Assembly (NCBI GenBank): GCA_009885275.1
Contig: VFKY01000303.1
Coordinates: 1 to 13,917, forward strand
DNA: 13,917 nucleotides
Direction: 5' to 3'
DNA from: Verrucomicrobiota bacterium
GTDB lineage: Bacteria > Verrucomicrobiota > Verrucomicrobiia > Verrucomicrobiales > Verrucomicrobiaceae
Below are positions 6,990 through 13,199 of the stretch, piece by piece (positions within the stretch are counted from its first letter, which is position 1; every line of letters begins with the position of its first letter). The position numbers and the translations under genes were made by a program. The notes below the pieces were generated by a model. The model saw nothing but the letters and a program-made list of their open reading frames with translations. It searched no databases and was not told the origin of the DNA.

Positions 6990-8732
6990 TCACTCGGGAT
7001 GTTCTAGTGAGATGACCTTGATTTCGACGCGGCGATTCTTAGCGTGATTGCCTGGGTCTTCGGCATCGAAGGGCCGATCCCAGCCAATGCCTTCGGTGCT
7101 GAATTGATTTGGATTAAAAGAGCGGAACTTGTTGAGCAATTCCGTTTTCACGGCGGCAGCACGATTATTAGCCAGATCCTTGACCAGTTGTGCGCTGACT
7201 TGTCCCTTCATGGACGCGTCAGTGTGACCTTCGATGATGATGTTGGCCCCGCCATATTGAGTGGCCATTTGACCGACCTCAGTGAGAACAGGGTCGAGAT
7301 TTGCTTCATAAAGCTTTTCTATATCCTTTCCACTTTCCCGTACCGTCACCGTCTTCCTCAAGTCCCACGAGTTGGGGAAGAAATGCAAGGTGATTACTTT
7401 CGTCAAAATTTCTGTGCCTTCTGCTTTTACGCTTTGGACACTTTTGGGGGCGAAGTTGATTTGGTATTCGTTTTTACTGCTTTTGAAGGGTTCCTCATTA
7501 GCGAGTTTTTGGATGATGCTAAAGTCCATTACCTGATCAAAGGGCACTTGCTGTTGGATGCGGTTCATCTTGCGATACAAGAGGTATGCTGTGTTCCAAG
7601 TGTGCTCAAAATTAGCAGGATTGTTCTGGTTCAGGAAGAAATCACGGTTCTCCGCGTAATTGGTCGAGTGAGCATCACCTAGCATGCCCAGAGTATCGCC
7701 CTCGGGAATGCTGTAGAGTTTGGCCATGTGAGCGGCGGCTTGCTTGCGCCCTTCTTCAGTTTTCATTTTCTCCATGCCTTCAAAAATGCCACGGACGAGG
7801 CCTTCACAAATATCAGGGTTATCGCGAGCGAAGTCAGCACGGGCGAACCAGACGTCAGCAATCAATTTGTTGGCTGTCGCGGTGCTTACCAGCATATGGT
7901 TTCCGTCCATCTTGCTGAGGTTGTAAATGTCAGGTGCCCATGAGACACAGGCCGCGATTGATTTATCGCTATTGAAAGCTGCGGCAGCCTGAAAGGCATC
8001 TTCAGTGTAAATAAACTGTACTTCAGACGGTTGAACACCGCCGTTCACGAGAGCGTTGAGCAGGAAGTATTCGCTCGGTGAGTTTTGGGCGAGTACGACT
8101 TTCTTTTTGCGCAGGTCTGAGATGGTGGGGGTCTTGGGATCTTTGGCGAAACTGCGGCGAATAACGATGCCGTCACCGCCGTTGGAGAAGTCCACTTGTT
8201 GAAAGATGCGAGGCATGAGGCGTGGATCTTTTTTCAATTCATCCATAAACAGTGGTACCATGTCCAGCGTGCCCCAGCCGATATGAACTTTACCAGAAGC
8301 GTAGGCATCACGCATGGCGACTGGATTATCGATGAGTACAAGCTCCACTTTGAAGGGTTGACCGTCAGGCGTGGTCCATGTTTTGCCGGAGGCTCCACCT
8401 GCATTTTGGAGAATGATCGGAGCCCAGCCTGCCCAGACATTGAGTGCAAATTTTACGGTGCGATCCGCCATCGGCGCGTAGGCACTTGTCTCTTTGATGG
8501 CGGGAAGTTTTTCGCTCGATTTGAAGGTGTATTCCTTCACTGTCGTAGGCACATTCGCGTCGGGTGCCTCTGTGCCTGTGGCGCTCTTGATATCGCTAAC
8601 ACTGATGTTTCCTGGACCGGAATTCATGGTGCGAGGAAAGAGTACTCCTCGTAAGCCATAAGCAGCGAGCCCTGCGATAGCGATGAGTAGAAAAATGTAA
8701 AATAGTGGCTTGGGTTTGACGTCGTCACTCAT
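6990..8732 (-). CDS. Membrane-anchored ABC substrate-binding protein fused to an OmpA peptidoglycan-binding domain
   Basis: A 580-residue fusion, first gene of the six-gene operon. Residues 9-28 form an uncleaved-looking N-terminal membrane anchor (FYIFLLIAIAGLAAYGL). Residues ~92-400 are a type II periplasmic binding protein of the NMT1/SsuA-like class: VKFALNVWAGWAPIIL, the loop with AYASGKVHIGWGTLD, then SDLRKKKVVLAQNSPSEYFL and AACVSWAPDI. Residues ~445-575 are an OmpA/MotB-like domain with NIIIEGHTDASMKG (the peptidoglycan-contact Asp is D505), NNRAAAV (R524) and the terminal NRRVEIKV. The topology resembles MotB: inner-membrane anchor, then a cell-wall grip. The binding domain is therefore held between membrane and wall. 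I chose the ATG at 8730-8732 (MSDDVKPKPLF) over a TTG at 8789, because the latter adds polar residues before the anchor. The substrate is unknown; aromatic and Asp-rich contacts do not decide it. Confidence 0.88.
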   Translation of the reverse strand: MSDDVKPKPLFYIFLLIAIAGLAAYGLRGVLFPRTMNSGPGNISVSDIKSATGTEAPDANVPTTVKEYTFKSSEKLPAIKETSAYAPMADRTVKFALNVWAGWAPIILQNAGGASGKTWTTPDGQPFKVELVLIDNPVAMRDAYASGKVHIGWGTLDMVPLFMDELKKDPRLMPRIFQQVDFSNGGDGIVIRRSFAKDPKTPTISDLRKKKVVLAQNSPSEYFLLNALVNGGVQPSEVQFIYTEDAFQAAAAFNSDKSIAACVSWAPDIYNLSKMDGNHMLVSTATANKLIADVWFARADFARDNPDICEGLVRGIFEGMEKMKTEEGRKQAAAHMAKLYSIPEGDTLGMLGDAHSTNYAENRDFFLNQNNPANFEHTWNTAYLLYRKMNRIQQQVPFDQVMDFSIIQKLANEEPFKSSKNEYQINFAPKSVQSVKAEGTEILTKVITLHFFPNSWDLRKTVTVRESGKDIEKLYEANLDPVLTEVGQMATQYGGANIIIEGHTDASMKGQVSAQLVKDLANNRAAAVKTELLNKFRSFNPNQFSTEGIGWDRPFDAEDPGNHAKNRRVEIKVISLEHPE

Positions 8733-8799
8733 GATGTATTGGGATATAATTTTGCGGTGTGTCTGCGGACATTCGAGAATGGGATTCAAGAACGTGAGG

Positions 8800-8831
8800 T
8801 TGCAGCATACTTAATATATTTATTGCTGCAA
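8800..8831. promoter_or_regulatory. 8-bp inverted repeat with AT-rich centre upstream of the PspA/ABC operon
   Basis: TTGCAGCA at 8800-8807 is the exact inverse of TGCTGCAA at 8824-8831, separated by 16 bp of A/T-rich sequence. It lies 68-99 bp before the first ATG of the minus-strand operon. The arms read as one face of a dimeric operator, and the AT-rich centre could hold a promoter -10 element. It has no T-run, so a terminator is unlikely. The regulator is not identifiable. Confidence 0.4.
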
Positions 8832-8853
8832 GTATCATAGAAATCTAGATGTT

Positions 8854-8867
8854 CCATGTATGCATGG
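8854..8867. promoter_or_regulatory. CCATG-TATG-CATGG palindrome in the divergent intergenic region
   Basis: Two 5-bp inverted arms (8854-8858 and 8863-8867) with a 4-bp centre lie mid-way between the divergent operon and the amidohydrolase gene. This is a candidate regulator-binding site for one or both directions. The palindrome is short, so chance is possible. Confidence 0.25.
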
Positions 8868-8954
8868 TGTAGTTGGCGTGTTTGTTCTAAAAATTGGCGC
8901 GTATAGACAAGCATTTTTTAGGCTGTTATGGCAGGATGATTAATAAATGCAGGG

Positions 8955-8980
8955 GTTAACTGGATATAATTTTGGTTAAC
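8955..8980 (+). promoter_or_regulatory. Candidate promoter -10 between GTTAAC repeats upstream of the amidohydrolase gene
   Basis: A perfect TATAAT (8965-8970) lies 55 bp before the chosen start of the amidohydrolase. No convincing -35 stands 16-18 bp upstream. The -10 is flanked by two GTTAAC palindromes at 8955-8960 and 8975-8980, exactly 20 bp apart, about two helical turns. The 13 bases GGATATAATTTTG (8962-8974) recur at 8742-8754 near the start of the divergent operon. A regulator that binds GTTAAC on both sides of the -10 would act as a repressor. Confidence 0.35.
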
Positions 8981-9025
8981 GAATACTTATTAAACTCGCA
9001 GGCAAGTGAGTCACTTCCAAAAAAC

Positions 9026-10321
9026 ATGAAAACCGCAACAGGCACCACCCTCATTACCAATGGCTTACTCATTGATGGCACTGGCAAGGCCGCCATTCCA
9101 AACGCGGCACTCATCATTCGTGATGGCCGCATTATCTATGCTGGTAGTGCGGCAGATGCGCCGTCGCTGCCCCCGGATATTGAGAAGATCGACGCCCGTG
9201 GTGGCACCATCATGCCAGGACTCGTTGAGGCACACTTTCACGCGACTTATTTCAACATCGCAGCACTTGAGGATCTTGATATTAAATATCCCGTCGAATA
9301 TGTTTCACTGCTTTCCTCGGTGAACACGCGTCTGGTTCTGGAATGCGGATATACTGCGGCACGTTCTGGTGGTTGTCTTTTCAATGTCGATGTGTGGCTT
9401 AAAAAAGCGATTGAAGAAGATCTAATCTCTGGGCCGCGCCTCGCTTCGAGTGGTCGCGAGATTTGTTCGGCAGGTGGGCTCATGGATTGGAATCCTGAGT
9501 TCCGGAAGATCGGGATGGAAGGACTCGTCTTCATCATCAATGGCCAGGAAGATGCGCGCAAAGCGGTTCGTGCTCTGGTGAAGGACGGCATTGAATGGGT
9601 GAAGACCTATCCCACAGGCGATGCGGCATCGCCCGATATCAACGATCACCATACGCTTTGCATGACGCTGGATGAGATGAATGCAGTAGTAAGGACTGCT
9701 CATAATCACAAGCTTAAGGTTACCGGTCATTGCCGTGCTACCGAGGGCATCAAAAACGCATTGCGCGCTGGTTACGACTGCATTGAGCATGGCACCTTCA
9801 TGGATGACGAAGCGCTGGAGTTACTCTTGGAAAGAGATGTGCCGTGTGTTCCCGCGCTCTACTTTGAAAAGGCCAGCATCATCCACGGCCCAGAGTTCGG
9901 TCTTTCACAGCGTGTCATTGATGGGCATCAGGAGACACTCGACGGCGGTGCAGAAAGTGCGCGTCGCATTCTCCGTGCAGGTGGGCGACTCGGCATGGGT
10001 GGTGATTACGGTTTTGGCTGGAATCCGCATGGCGACTACGCACGCGAGTTGACATTTTTCGTGAAGGATGTCGGCCTCACGCCGTTGGAAGTTATCACAT
10101 GCGCCACCAAGACCGGGGCAGAAATCATGGGGCGTGGCCATGAGTTCGGCACACTGGAGAAAGGCAAACTCGCCGATGTGCTCATCGTGGATGGTGATGT
10201 GGTGGCAGATATCACGCTGCTCGAAGACCGGAAGAAATTCATCGCTGTGATGCAGGGTGGCATCATCAAAGCGGGGCAACTTGCGAAACCTTTTCCCACG
10301 GTAGTGAAGCGCGAGAAATGA
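9026..10321 (+). CDS. Metal-dependent amidohydrolase (imidazolonepropionase-like)
   Basis: A 431-residue cytoplasmic hydrolase of the amidohydrolase superfamily. The metal-site residues are visible: HFH in PGLVEAHFH (H70, H72; the residue before is Glu-Ala instead of Asp-x), K193 in EWVKTYPTG as the candidate carboxylated lysine, H235 in VTGHCRA, H255 in CIEHGTF, and D327 in GMGGDYGFG. The N-terminal small beta domain (TNGLLIDGTGKAAI, IIRDGRIIYAG) and C-terminal KGKLADVLIVDGD are typical of this group, which hydrolyses C-N or C-O bonds in cyclic or acyl substrates. The substrate is unknown. I chose the ATG at 9026 over a TTG at 8972, because the family begins near TLITNGLLIDG. It is divergent from the ABC/PspA operon and may be unrelated to it. 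Confidence 0.88.
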   Translation: MKTATGTTLITNGLLIDGTGKAAIPNAALIIRDGRIIYAGSAADAPSLPPDIEKIDARGGTIMPGLVEAHFHATYFNIAALEDLDIKYPVEYVSLLSSVNTRLVLECGYTAARSGGCLFNVDVWLKKAIEEDLISGPRLASSGREICSAGGLMDWNPEFRKIGMEGLVFIINGQEDARKAVRALVKDGIEWVKTYPTGDAASPDINDHHTLCMTLDEMNAVVRTAHNHKLKVTGHCRATEGIKNALRAGYDCIEHGTFMDDEALELLLERDVPCVPALYFEKASIIHGPEFGLSQRVIDGHQETLDGGAESARRILRAGGRLGMGGDYGFGWNPHGDYARELTFFVKDVGLTPLEVITCATKTGAEIMGRGHEFGTLEKGKLADVLIVDGDVVADITLLEDRKKFIAVMQGGIIKAGQLAKPFPTVVKREK

Positions 10322-10413
10322 ACGGCACGGCACTCCCTTCTCGTGGCAAGCCATGTTGCGCTTAGTTTAGAGTGGTAAGTAGCCTGCTGCACCTGCAGCG
10401 CTCAATGCGTCAT

Positions 10414-10435
10414 ACCCATCGGGTTAAGATTTTTT
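10414..10435 (+). terminator. Weak possible terminator after the amidohydrolase gene
   Basis: ACCC-ATC-GGGT (10414-10424) forms a 4-bp stem, and after a short spacer six T residues run at 10430-10435. An alternative pairing of CCATC (10416-10420) with GATGG (10436-10440) is also possible. The stem is short, so efficiency would be low; only its place between the amidohydrolase and the repressor promoter supports it. Confidence 0.25.
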
Positions 10436-10443
10436 GATGGAAT

Positions 10444-10457
10444 ACTACAAATGTAGT
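10444..10457. promoter_or_regulatory. BlaI/MecI-type operator 1
   Basis: ACTACAAATGTAGT is a perfect 6+6 inverted repeat with a 2-bp centre. It matches the ACTACA-NN-TGTAGT form known for BlaI/MecI operators of staphylococci and relatives. It lies 50-63 bp upstream of the repressor ATG, and its right arm reaches the -35 region of the likely promoter. Confidence 0.85.
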
Positions 10458-10485
10458 TGCGTGTTCACTACACTTGTAGTTTAAT
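10457..10485 (+). promoter_or_regulatory. Likely promoter of the blaI-blaR1 operon
   Basis: TTGCGT (10457-10462) and TTTAAT (10480-10485) stand 17 bp apart, the standard spacing; the -10 matches consensus at five of six bases, the -35 at three of six. Operator 2 fills the spacer and touches the -10, and operator 1 touches the -35. Repressor binding would block RNA polymerase, giving autoregulation. The weak -35 makes the exact placement uncertain. Confidence 0.4.
10467..10480. promoter_or_regulatory. BlaI/MecI-type operator 2
   Basis: ACTACACTTGTAGT has the same ACTACA and TGTAGT arms as operator 1, with a different 2-bp centre. The start-to-start distance from operator 1 is 23 bp, about two helical turns, so two repressor dimers could bind on nearly the same face. 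It ends 26 bp before the repressor ATG. Confidence 0.85.
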
Positions 10486-10506
10486 GGCTGAAATTAAGAA
10501 TTAATC

Positions 10507-10884
10507 ATGTTTGCACCCAATATTTCTGAATCTGAATGGAACGTCATGGAAACCCTATGGGAATCTTCCCCACAGACGGCATCCGAGATTACCAAAGCAC
10601 TGCGTCCAACGATGAACTGGGCGGAAAACACGGTGCGCACTTTGCTCACGCGTTTGGTAGAAAAGGGGGCGCTCCAAATCGGGGAAAATGATAACGGCCC
10701 TCGGACCTTCCTTCCAGCGGTTAAACGAGAAGCCTGTGTTAGGGCAGAGAGTGAGTCTTTTCTGGAGCGCATCTTCGGTGGTGCAGCAAAGCCGTTGTTG
10801 GTGCACTTCGCGCAGAACTCCAAGCTCACGGCGGATGAGGTTCGTGAACTTAAAAAGATTCTTGATCAATCTCTCAAATCATAA
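10507..10884 (+). CDS. blaI: BlaI/MecI-family transcriptional repressor
   Basis: A 125-residue winged-helix repressor. The N-terminal domain (about 5-72) shows family hallmarks: SESEWNVMETLWESSPQTA, then ITKAL, NTVRTLLTRLVEKGAL (recognition helix and following region), and NGPRTFLPAV. Residues ~76-125 form the dimerisation helices. The region where staphylococcal BlaI/MecI is cleaved (an Asn-Phe bond) aligns here with H100-F101 in LVHFAQNSKLT, so the scissile pair is changed to His-Phe. It is followed by the membrane protease gene after 6 bp and preceded by two matching operators, so it probably represses its own operon. No beta-lactamase gene is nearby, and the derepression signal is likely something else. 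Confidence 0.92.
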   Translation: MFAPNISESEWNVMETLWESSPQTASEITKALRPTMNWAENTVRTLLTRLVEKGALQIGENDNGPRTFLPAVKREACVRAESESFLERIFGGAAKPLLVHFAQNSKLTADEVRELKKILDQSLKS

Positions 10885-10890
10885 CTCTTC

Positions 10891-12585
10891 ATGAATACGC
10901 TCACTCACATTTTCGACTGGCTCATGGCGGCAAGTGTTCGTGCTTCCGTCCTCACACTTGTTGTCCTTGTCGCGCAAGCTGCGCTTCGACCCTATATTTC
11001 CGCACGTTGGCGCTATGGCCTTTGGTTGCCCGTTCTTCTCGTACTGATCACGCCTGCTCTGCCGGAGAGTCGATGGAGTCTTGGGAGTATTTTTACGAAA
11101 GCATCTACAACGTTGCCGATATCCCCCAGTGTCCCGATTCCACAATCCATCGCTGTGGGTCCATTACCTGAACTCTATGTCGCCTCTGCGTCATTGCCTA
11201 TCAACTGGCAGCAAGTTATGCTGATAACATGGCTCATTGGTGCCACAGGCATCTTTGTGATGGGTGGTGCCTCGTTTGCGCTTACTTTGCAGCGTTTCAA
11301 GCGAAGCAGTCAGGTTCTCAACCAAAATATTCTTTCCTCGCTCACACTGATCGCTCGCGAAATTGGCTTGCGTCGTATGCCTCGCGTATTGATGGCCTCT
11401 TCCATTAGTAGTCCTGCGGTTACGGGAATTTTTAGACCTATACTTCTTCTTCCGGTAAACTTTGACGAAGCCTTCACTCCTGATGAAGTCCGACTCGTCC
11501 TCAAGCATGAACTGACGCACATCAAGCGTGGAGACCTTCTACTCAACGCGCTCCTTTGTCTGCTCATCGCCTTGCACTGGTTTAATCCGCTACTCTGGCT
11601 CGCCTTCTTCAAAGTGCGTCTCGACCGTGAAACAGCCTGTGATGCCGAAGTCCTTCTTCATGACACTCAGGAACGTCGCATCGCATACGGCCATGCCTTG
11701 CTGAAAGTCGAGACCGCTTTCTGTTCCCGAGGATTCAGTCTCGGCTTTGTCGGCATCTTTCAGCGCGGAGTCGCGCTTCGTTCACGCATTCAGTCTATTG
11801 TTATCCAACCACAAATACATCCACTTATGAAACTATTCATTACTCTCAGTATCGTTCTTTTGACTTTTTTTGGTGTCACAAAAGCGCAACAACCTGTCAT
11901 AGATAAAACAGATGATACATCTTCTCCAAAGAGCGCTATTCAATCGAAGCTCGAAAAAATAATTCTTCCAAGTGTGGTGTTTAGTGGTGCTACGATCGAC
12001 GAGGCGATTGAGTTTCTCCGTGTTAAAAGCCGCGATCTCGACATCACGACTAAGGATCCGAAACTCAAGGGGGTAAATATCATTTTGAGTAAGGATATTA
12101 TTGCCGCAGCTTCAAAAATAACGCTCGATTTAAAAGACGTGCCTCTCAGTGAAGCGCTGCGTTATGTGGCTGAATTGGCGGGGTTGAAATATTCTGTGGA
12201 AACCTATGCAGTTGTATTCATGCCCAGTGACGGTAAGGAAAGTGATGCTAGTCTGTATGATTATAAATCTAATGCAAACAGCGCTCTCAAAGAGCAAGCC
12301 AGTAAGAATAAAGTCAGCGCTTTAATTCTTCCGAAAATGGAGTTTCACGAAGCCTCGCTCAGTGAGGCCGTGCAATTCATCCGCGTGAAAGCACTGCAAC
12401 TCGATCCTGCTAAGAAGGGTATGAACATTATTATCAATCCCGGTGGAGATACGAGCGCGAAAATCACGTTATCACTCAAAGATGTCCCCATCTTTGAGGC
12501 CTTGAATTACTGCGCTCAGCTCAGTGGCTATAAGCTTAGTGTCGACGATAATGCGTTCACGCTAATGCCTGAAGCAACCAAGTAA
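10891..12585 (+). CDS. BlaR1/MecR1-type M56 zinc-protease receptor with duplicated STN-like periplasmic repeats
   Basis: A 564-residue membrane protease-receptor. Hydrophobic segments lie near 15-32, 42-57, 108-133, 217-240 and 313-330. The M56 site is HELTH (206-210), with the third ligand in LDRETACD (E247) after HWFNPLLW. In BlaR1 a penicillin-binding sensor domain follows the last membrane segment. Here residues 331-564 have no SxxK or other transpeptidase motif. Instead two homologous repeats of about 85 residues appear (357-445 and 478-560), each reading ILPxxxFxxAxxxEA, RVK, KGxNII, KITLxLKDVPxxEAL and ending xxxMP. This resembles secretin/TonB short N-terminal (STN) domains and ends in the periplasm. 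The protein should cut or cause cutting of the repressor when it senses its signal. It follows blaI after 6 bp. Confidence 0.88.
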   Translation: MNTLTHIFDWLMAASVRASVLTLVVLVAQAALRPYISARWRYGLWLPVLLVLITPALPESRWSLGSIFTKASTTLPISPSVPIPQSIAVGPLPELYVASASLPINWQQVMLITWLIGATGIFVMGGASFALTLQRFKRSSQVLNQNILSSLTLIAREIGLRRMPRVLMASSISSPAVTGIFRPILLLPVNFDEAFTPDEVRLVLKHELTHIKRGDLLLNALLCLLIALHWFNPLLWLAFFKVRLDRETACDAEVLLHDTQERRIAYGHALLKVETAFCSRGFSLGFVGIFQRGVALRSRIQSIVIQPQIHPLMKLFITLSIVLLTFFGVTKAQQPVIDKTDDTSSPKSAIQSKLEKIILPSVVFSGATIDEAIEFLRVKSRDLDITTKDPKLKGVNIILSKDIIAAASKITLDLKDVPLSEALRYVAELAGLKYSVETYAVVFMPSDGKESDASLYDYKSNANSALKEQASKNKVSALILPKMEFHEASLSEAVQFIRVKALQLDPAKKGMNIIINPGGDTSAKITLSLKDVPIFEALNYCAQLSGYKLSVDDNAFTLMPEATK

Positions 12586-12630
12586 GCTTAAGAAGTAATG
12601 CTGAGGGTGATGTTGATATTTATTAAAATC

Positions 12631-12984
12631 ATGAAATTCAACCGCATGTTTTTCACTGCAGTAGTCGGTATCTCAATGCTCGCAGGATGTTCAAAACAAC
12701 CGAAGATCACGGTGATTAATCACTCTGGAGTGCTGCTTAGCAATCTCGTCGCATCCGGATCAGGATTTTCGCAAAGTCTGGGAACATTGGCTGCCGGTGC
12801 TCAAGTACGCGCCAGTGTCAATCCCACGGGCGAGTCTTCTCTTGGTCTAGAATTTGATGCCAATGGTAAACACTTCTCGTCACCTCCGGATGGATATTTT
12901 GAGAATAGTAACTACTACCAGATCACAGCTACAGTGGAGCCGGATTTCAGTGTGATAGTAGATGCTCGTACCACTGCTTACTAA
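12631..12984 (+). CDS. Small predicted lipoprotein, unknown function
   Basis: A 117-residue protein beginning MKFNRMFFTAVVGISMLAGC, a typical lipoprotein signal with the lipobox LAGC (acylated Cys at residue 20). The mature part, about 98 residues (KITVINHSGVLLSNLVASGSG and onward), looks like a small beta-sandwich and I do not recognise its family. Earlier in-frame ATGs at 12598 and 12610 add 11 or 7 hydrophobic residues; GAGGG stands just before 12610, so that start is possible. The signal shape favours 12631. It follows the M56 receptor gene by 45 bp on the same strand and may be in its regulon. Confidence 0.75.
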   Translation: MKFNRMFFTAVVGISMLAGCSKQPKITVINHSGVLLSNLVASGSGFSQSLGTLAAGAQVRASVNPTGESSLGLEFDANGKHFSSPPDGYFENSNYYQITATVEPDFSVIVDARTTAY

Positions 12985-13138
12985 AAAATCCGTAACAATC
13001 ACTTCCGATTCAATAATTCATGACAAAGCAACAGGCACGATGACTGCGAGTGGGAATGTGAAAATTGAGACGGCGGAGGCGACCATCAAGACCGATAATG
13101 CTGATATAAAGCAGAATCCTTTGCCCCAAGTAAAATGA
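12962..13138 (+). CDS. Short LptA/OstA-like fragment, possibly a gene remnant
   Basis: A 58-residue ORF that overlaps the lipoprotein stop by 23 bp in another frame. It reads VTITSDSIIHDKATGT, then MTASGNVKIETAEATIKTD, then NADIK and a short tail. The alternation ITSDS, ATGT.TASGNVKI, ATIKTDNADI is the jelly-roll strand pattern of LptA/OstA-type lipopolysaccharide-transport domains, of which this would be only the last strands. No start-proximal signal peptide or core repeats precede it. It could be the C-terminal end of a disrupted protein, possibly once joined by frameshift to upstream sequence. The coding pattern is too regular for chance, in my judgement. Confidence 0.45.
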   Translation: MLVPLLTKKSVTITSDSIIHDKATGTMTASGNVKIETAEATIKTDNADIKQNPLPQVK

Positions 13139-13199
13139 TGGATTCACTATTCGTCTGATATTGTTAACTTTTGCAGGTCAGTGTTGTATAGATTTTGTC

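Noticed and set aside
7044..7682. Long plus-strand ORF (212 residues) inside the OmpA-fused gene
   Set aside because: It lies wholly antisense to conserved OmpA and linker codons. The minus-strand frame has strong family motifs, so this one is a shadow.
8762..8789. TTG at 8789 as the start of the OmpA-fused binding protein
   Set aside because: It adds 19 polar residues before the membrane anchor, while the ATG at 8732 gives a natural anchor position.
8972..9025. TTG at 8972 as the start of the amidohydrolase
   Set aside because: It would place the TATAAT at 8965 directly before the start and add 18 non-family residues. The ATG at 9026 fits the family N terminus.
9905..10354. Minus-strand ORF of 149 residues within and after the amidohydrolase
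   Set aside because: It overlaps antisense to the metal-site region of a clearly real gene and contains no domain.
10507..12585. Classical beta-lactamase induction operon
   Set aside because: There is no beta-lactamase or penicillin-binding gene in the window, and the receptor lacks the penicillin-binding sensor motifs.
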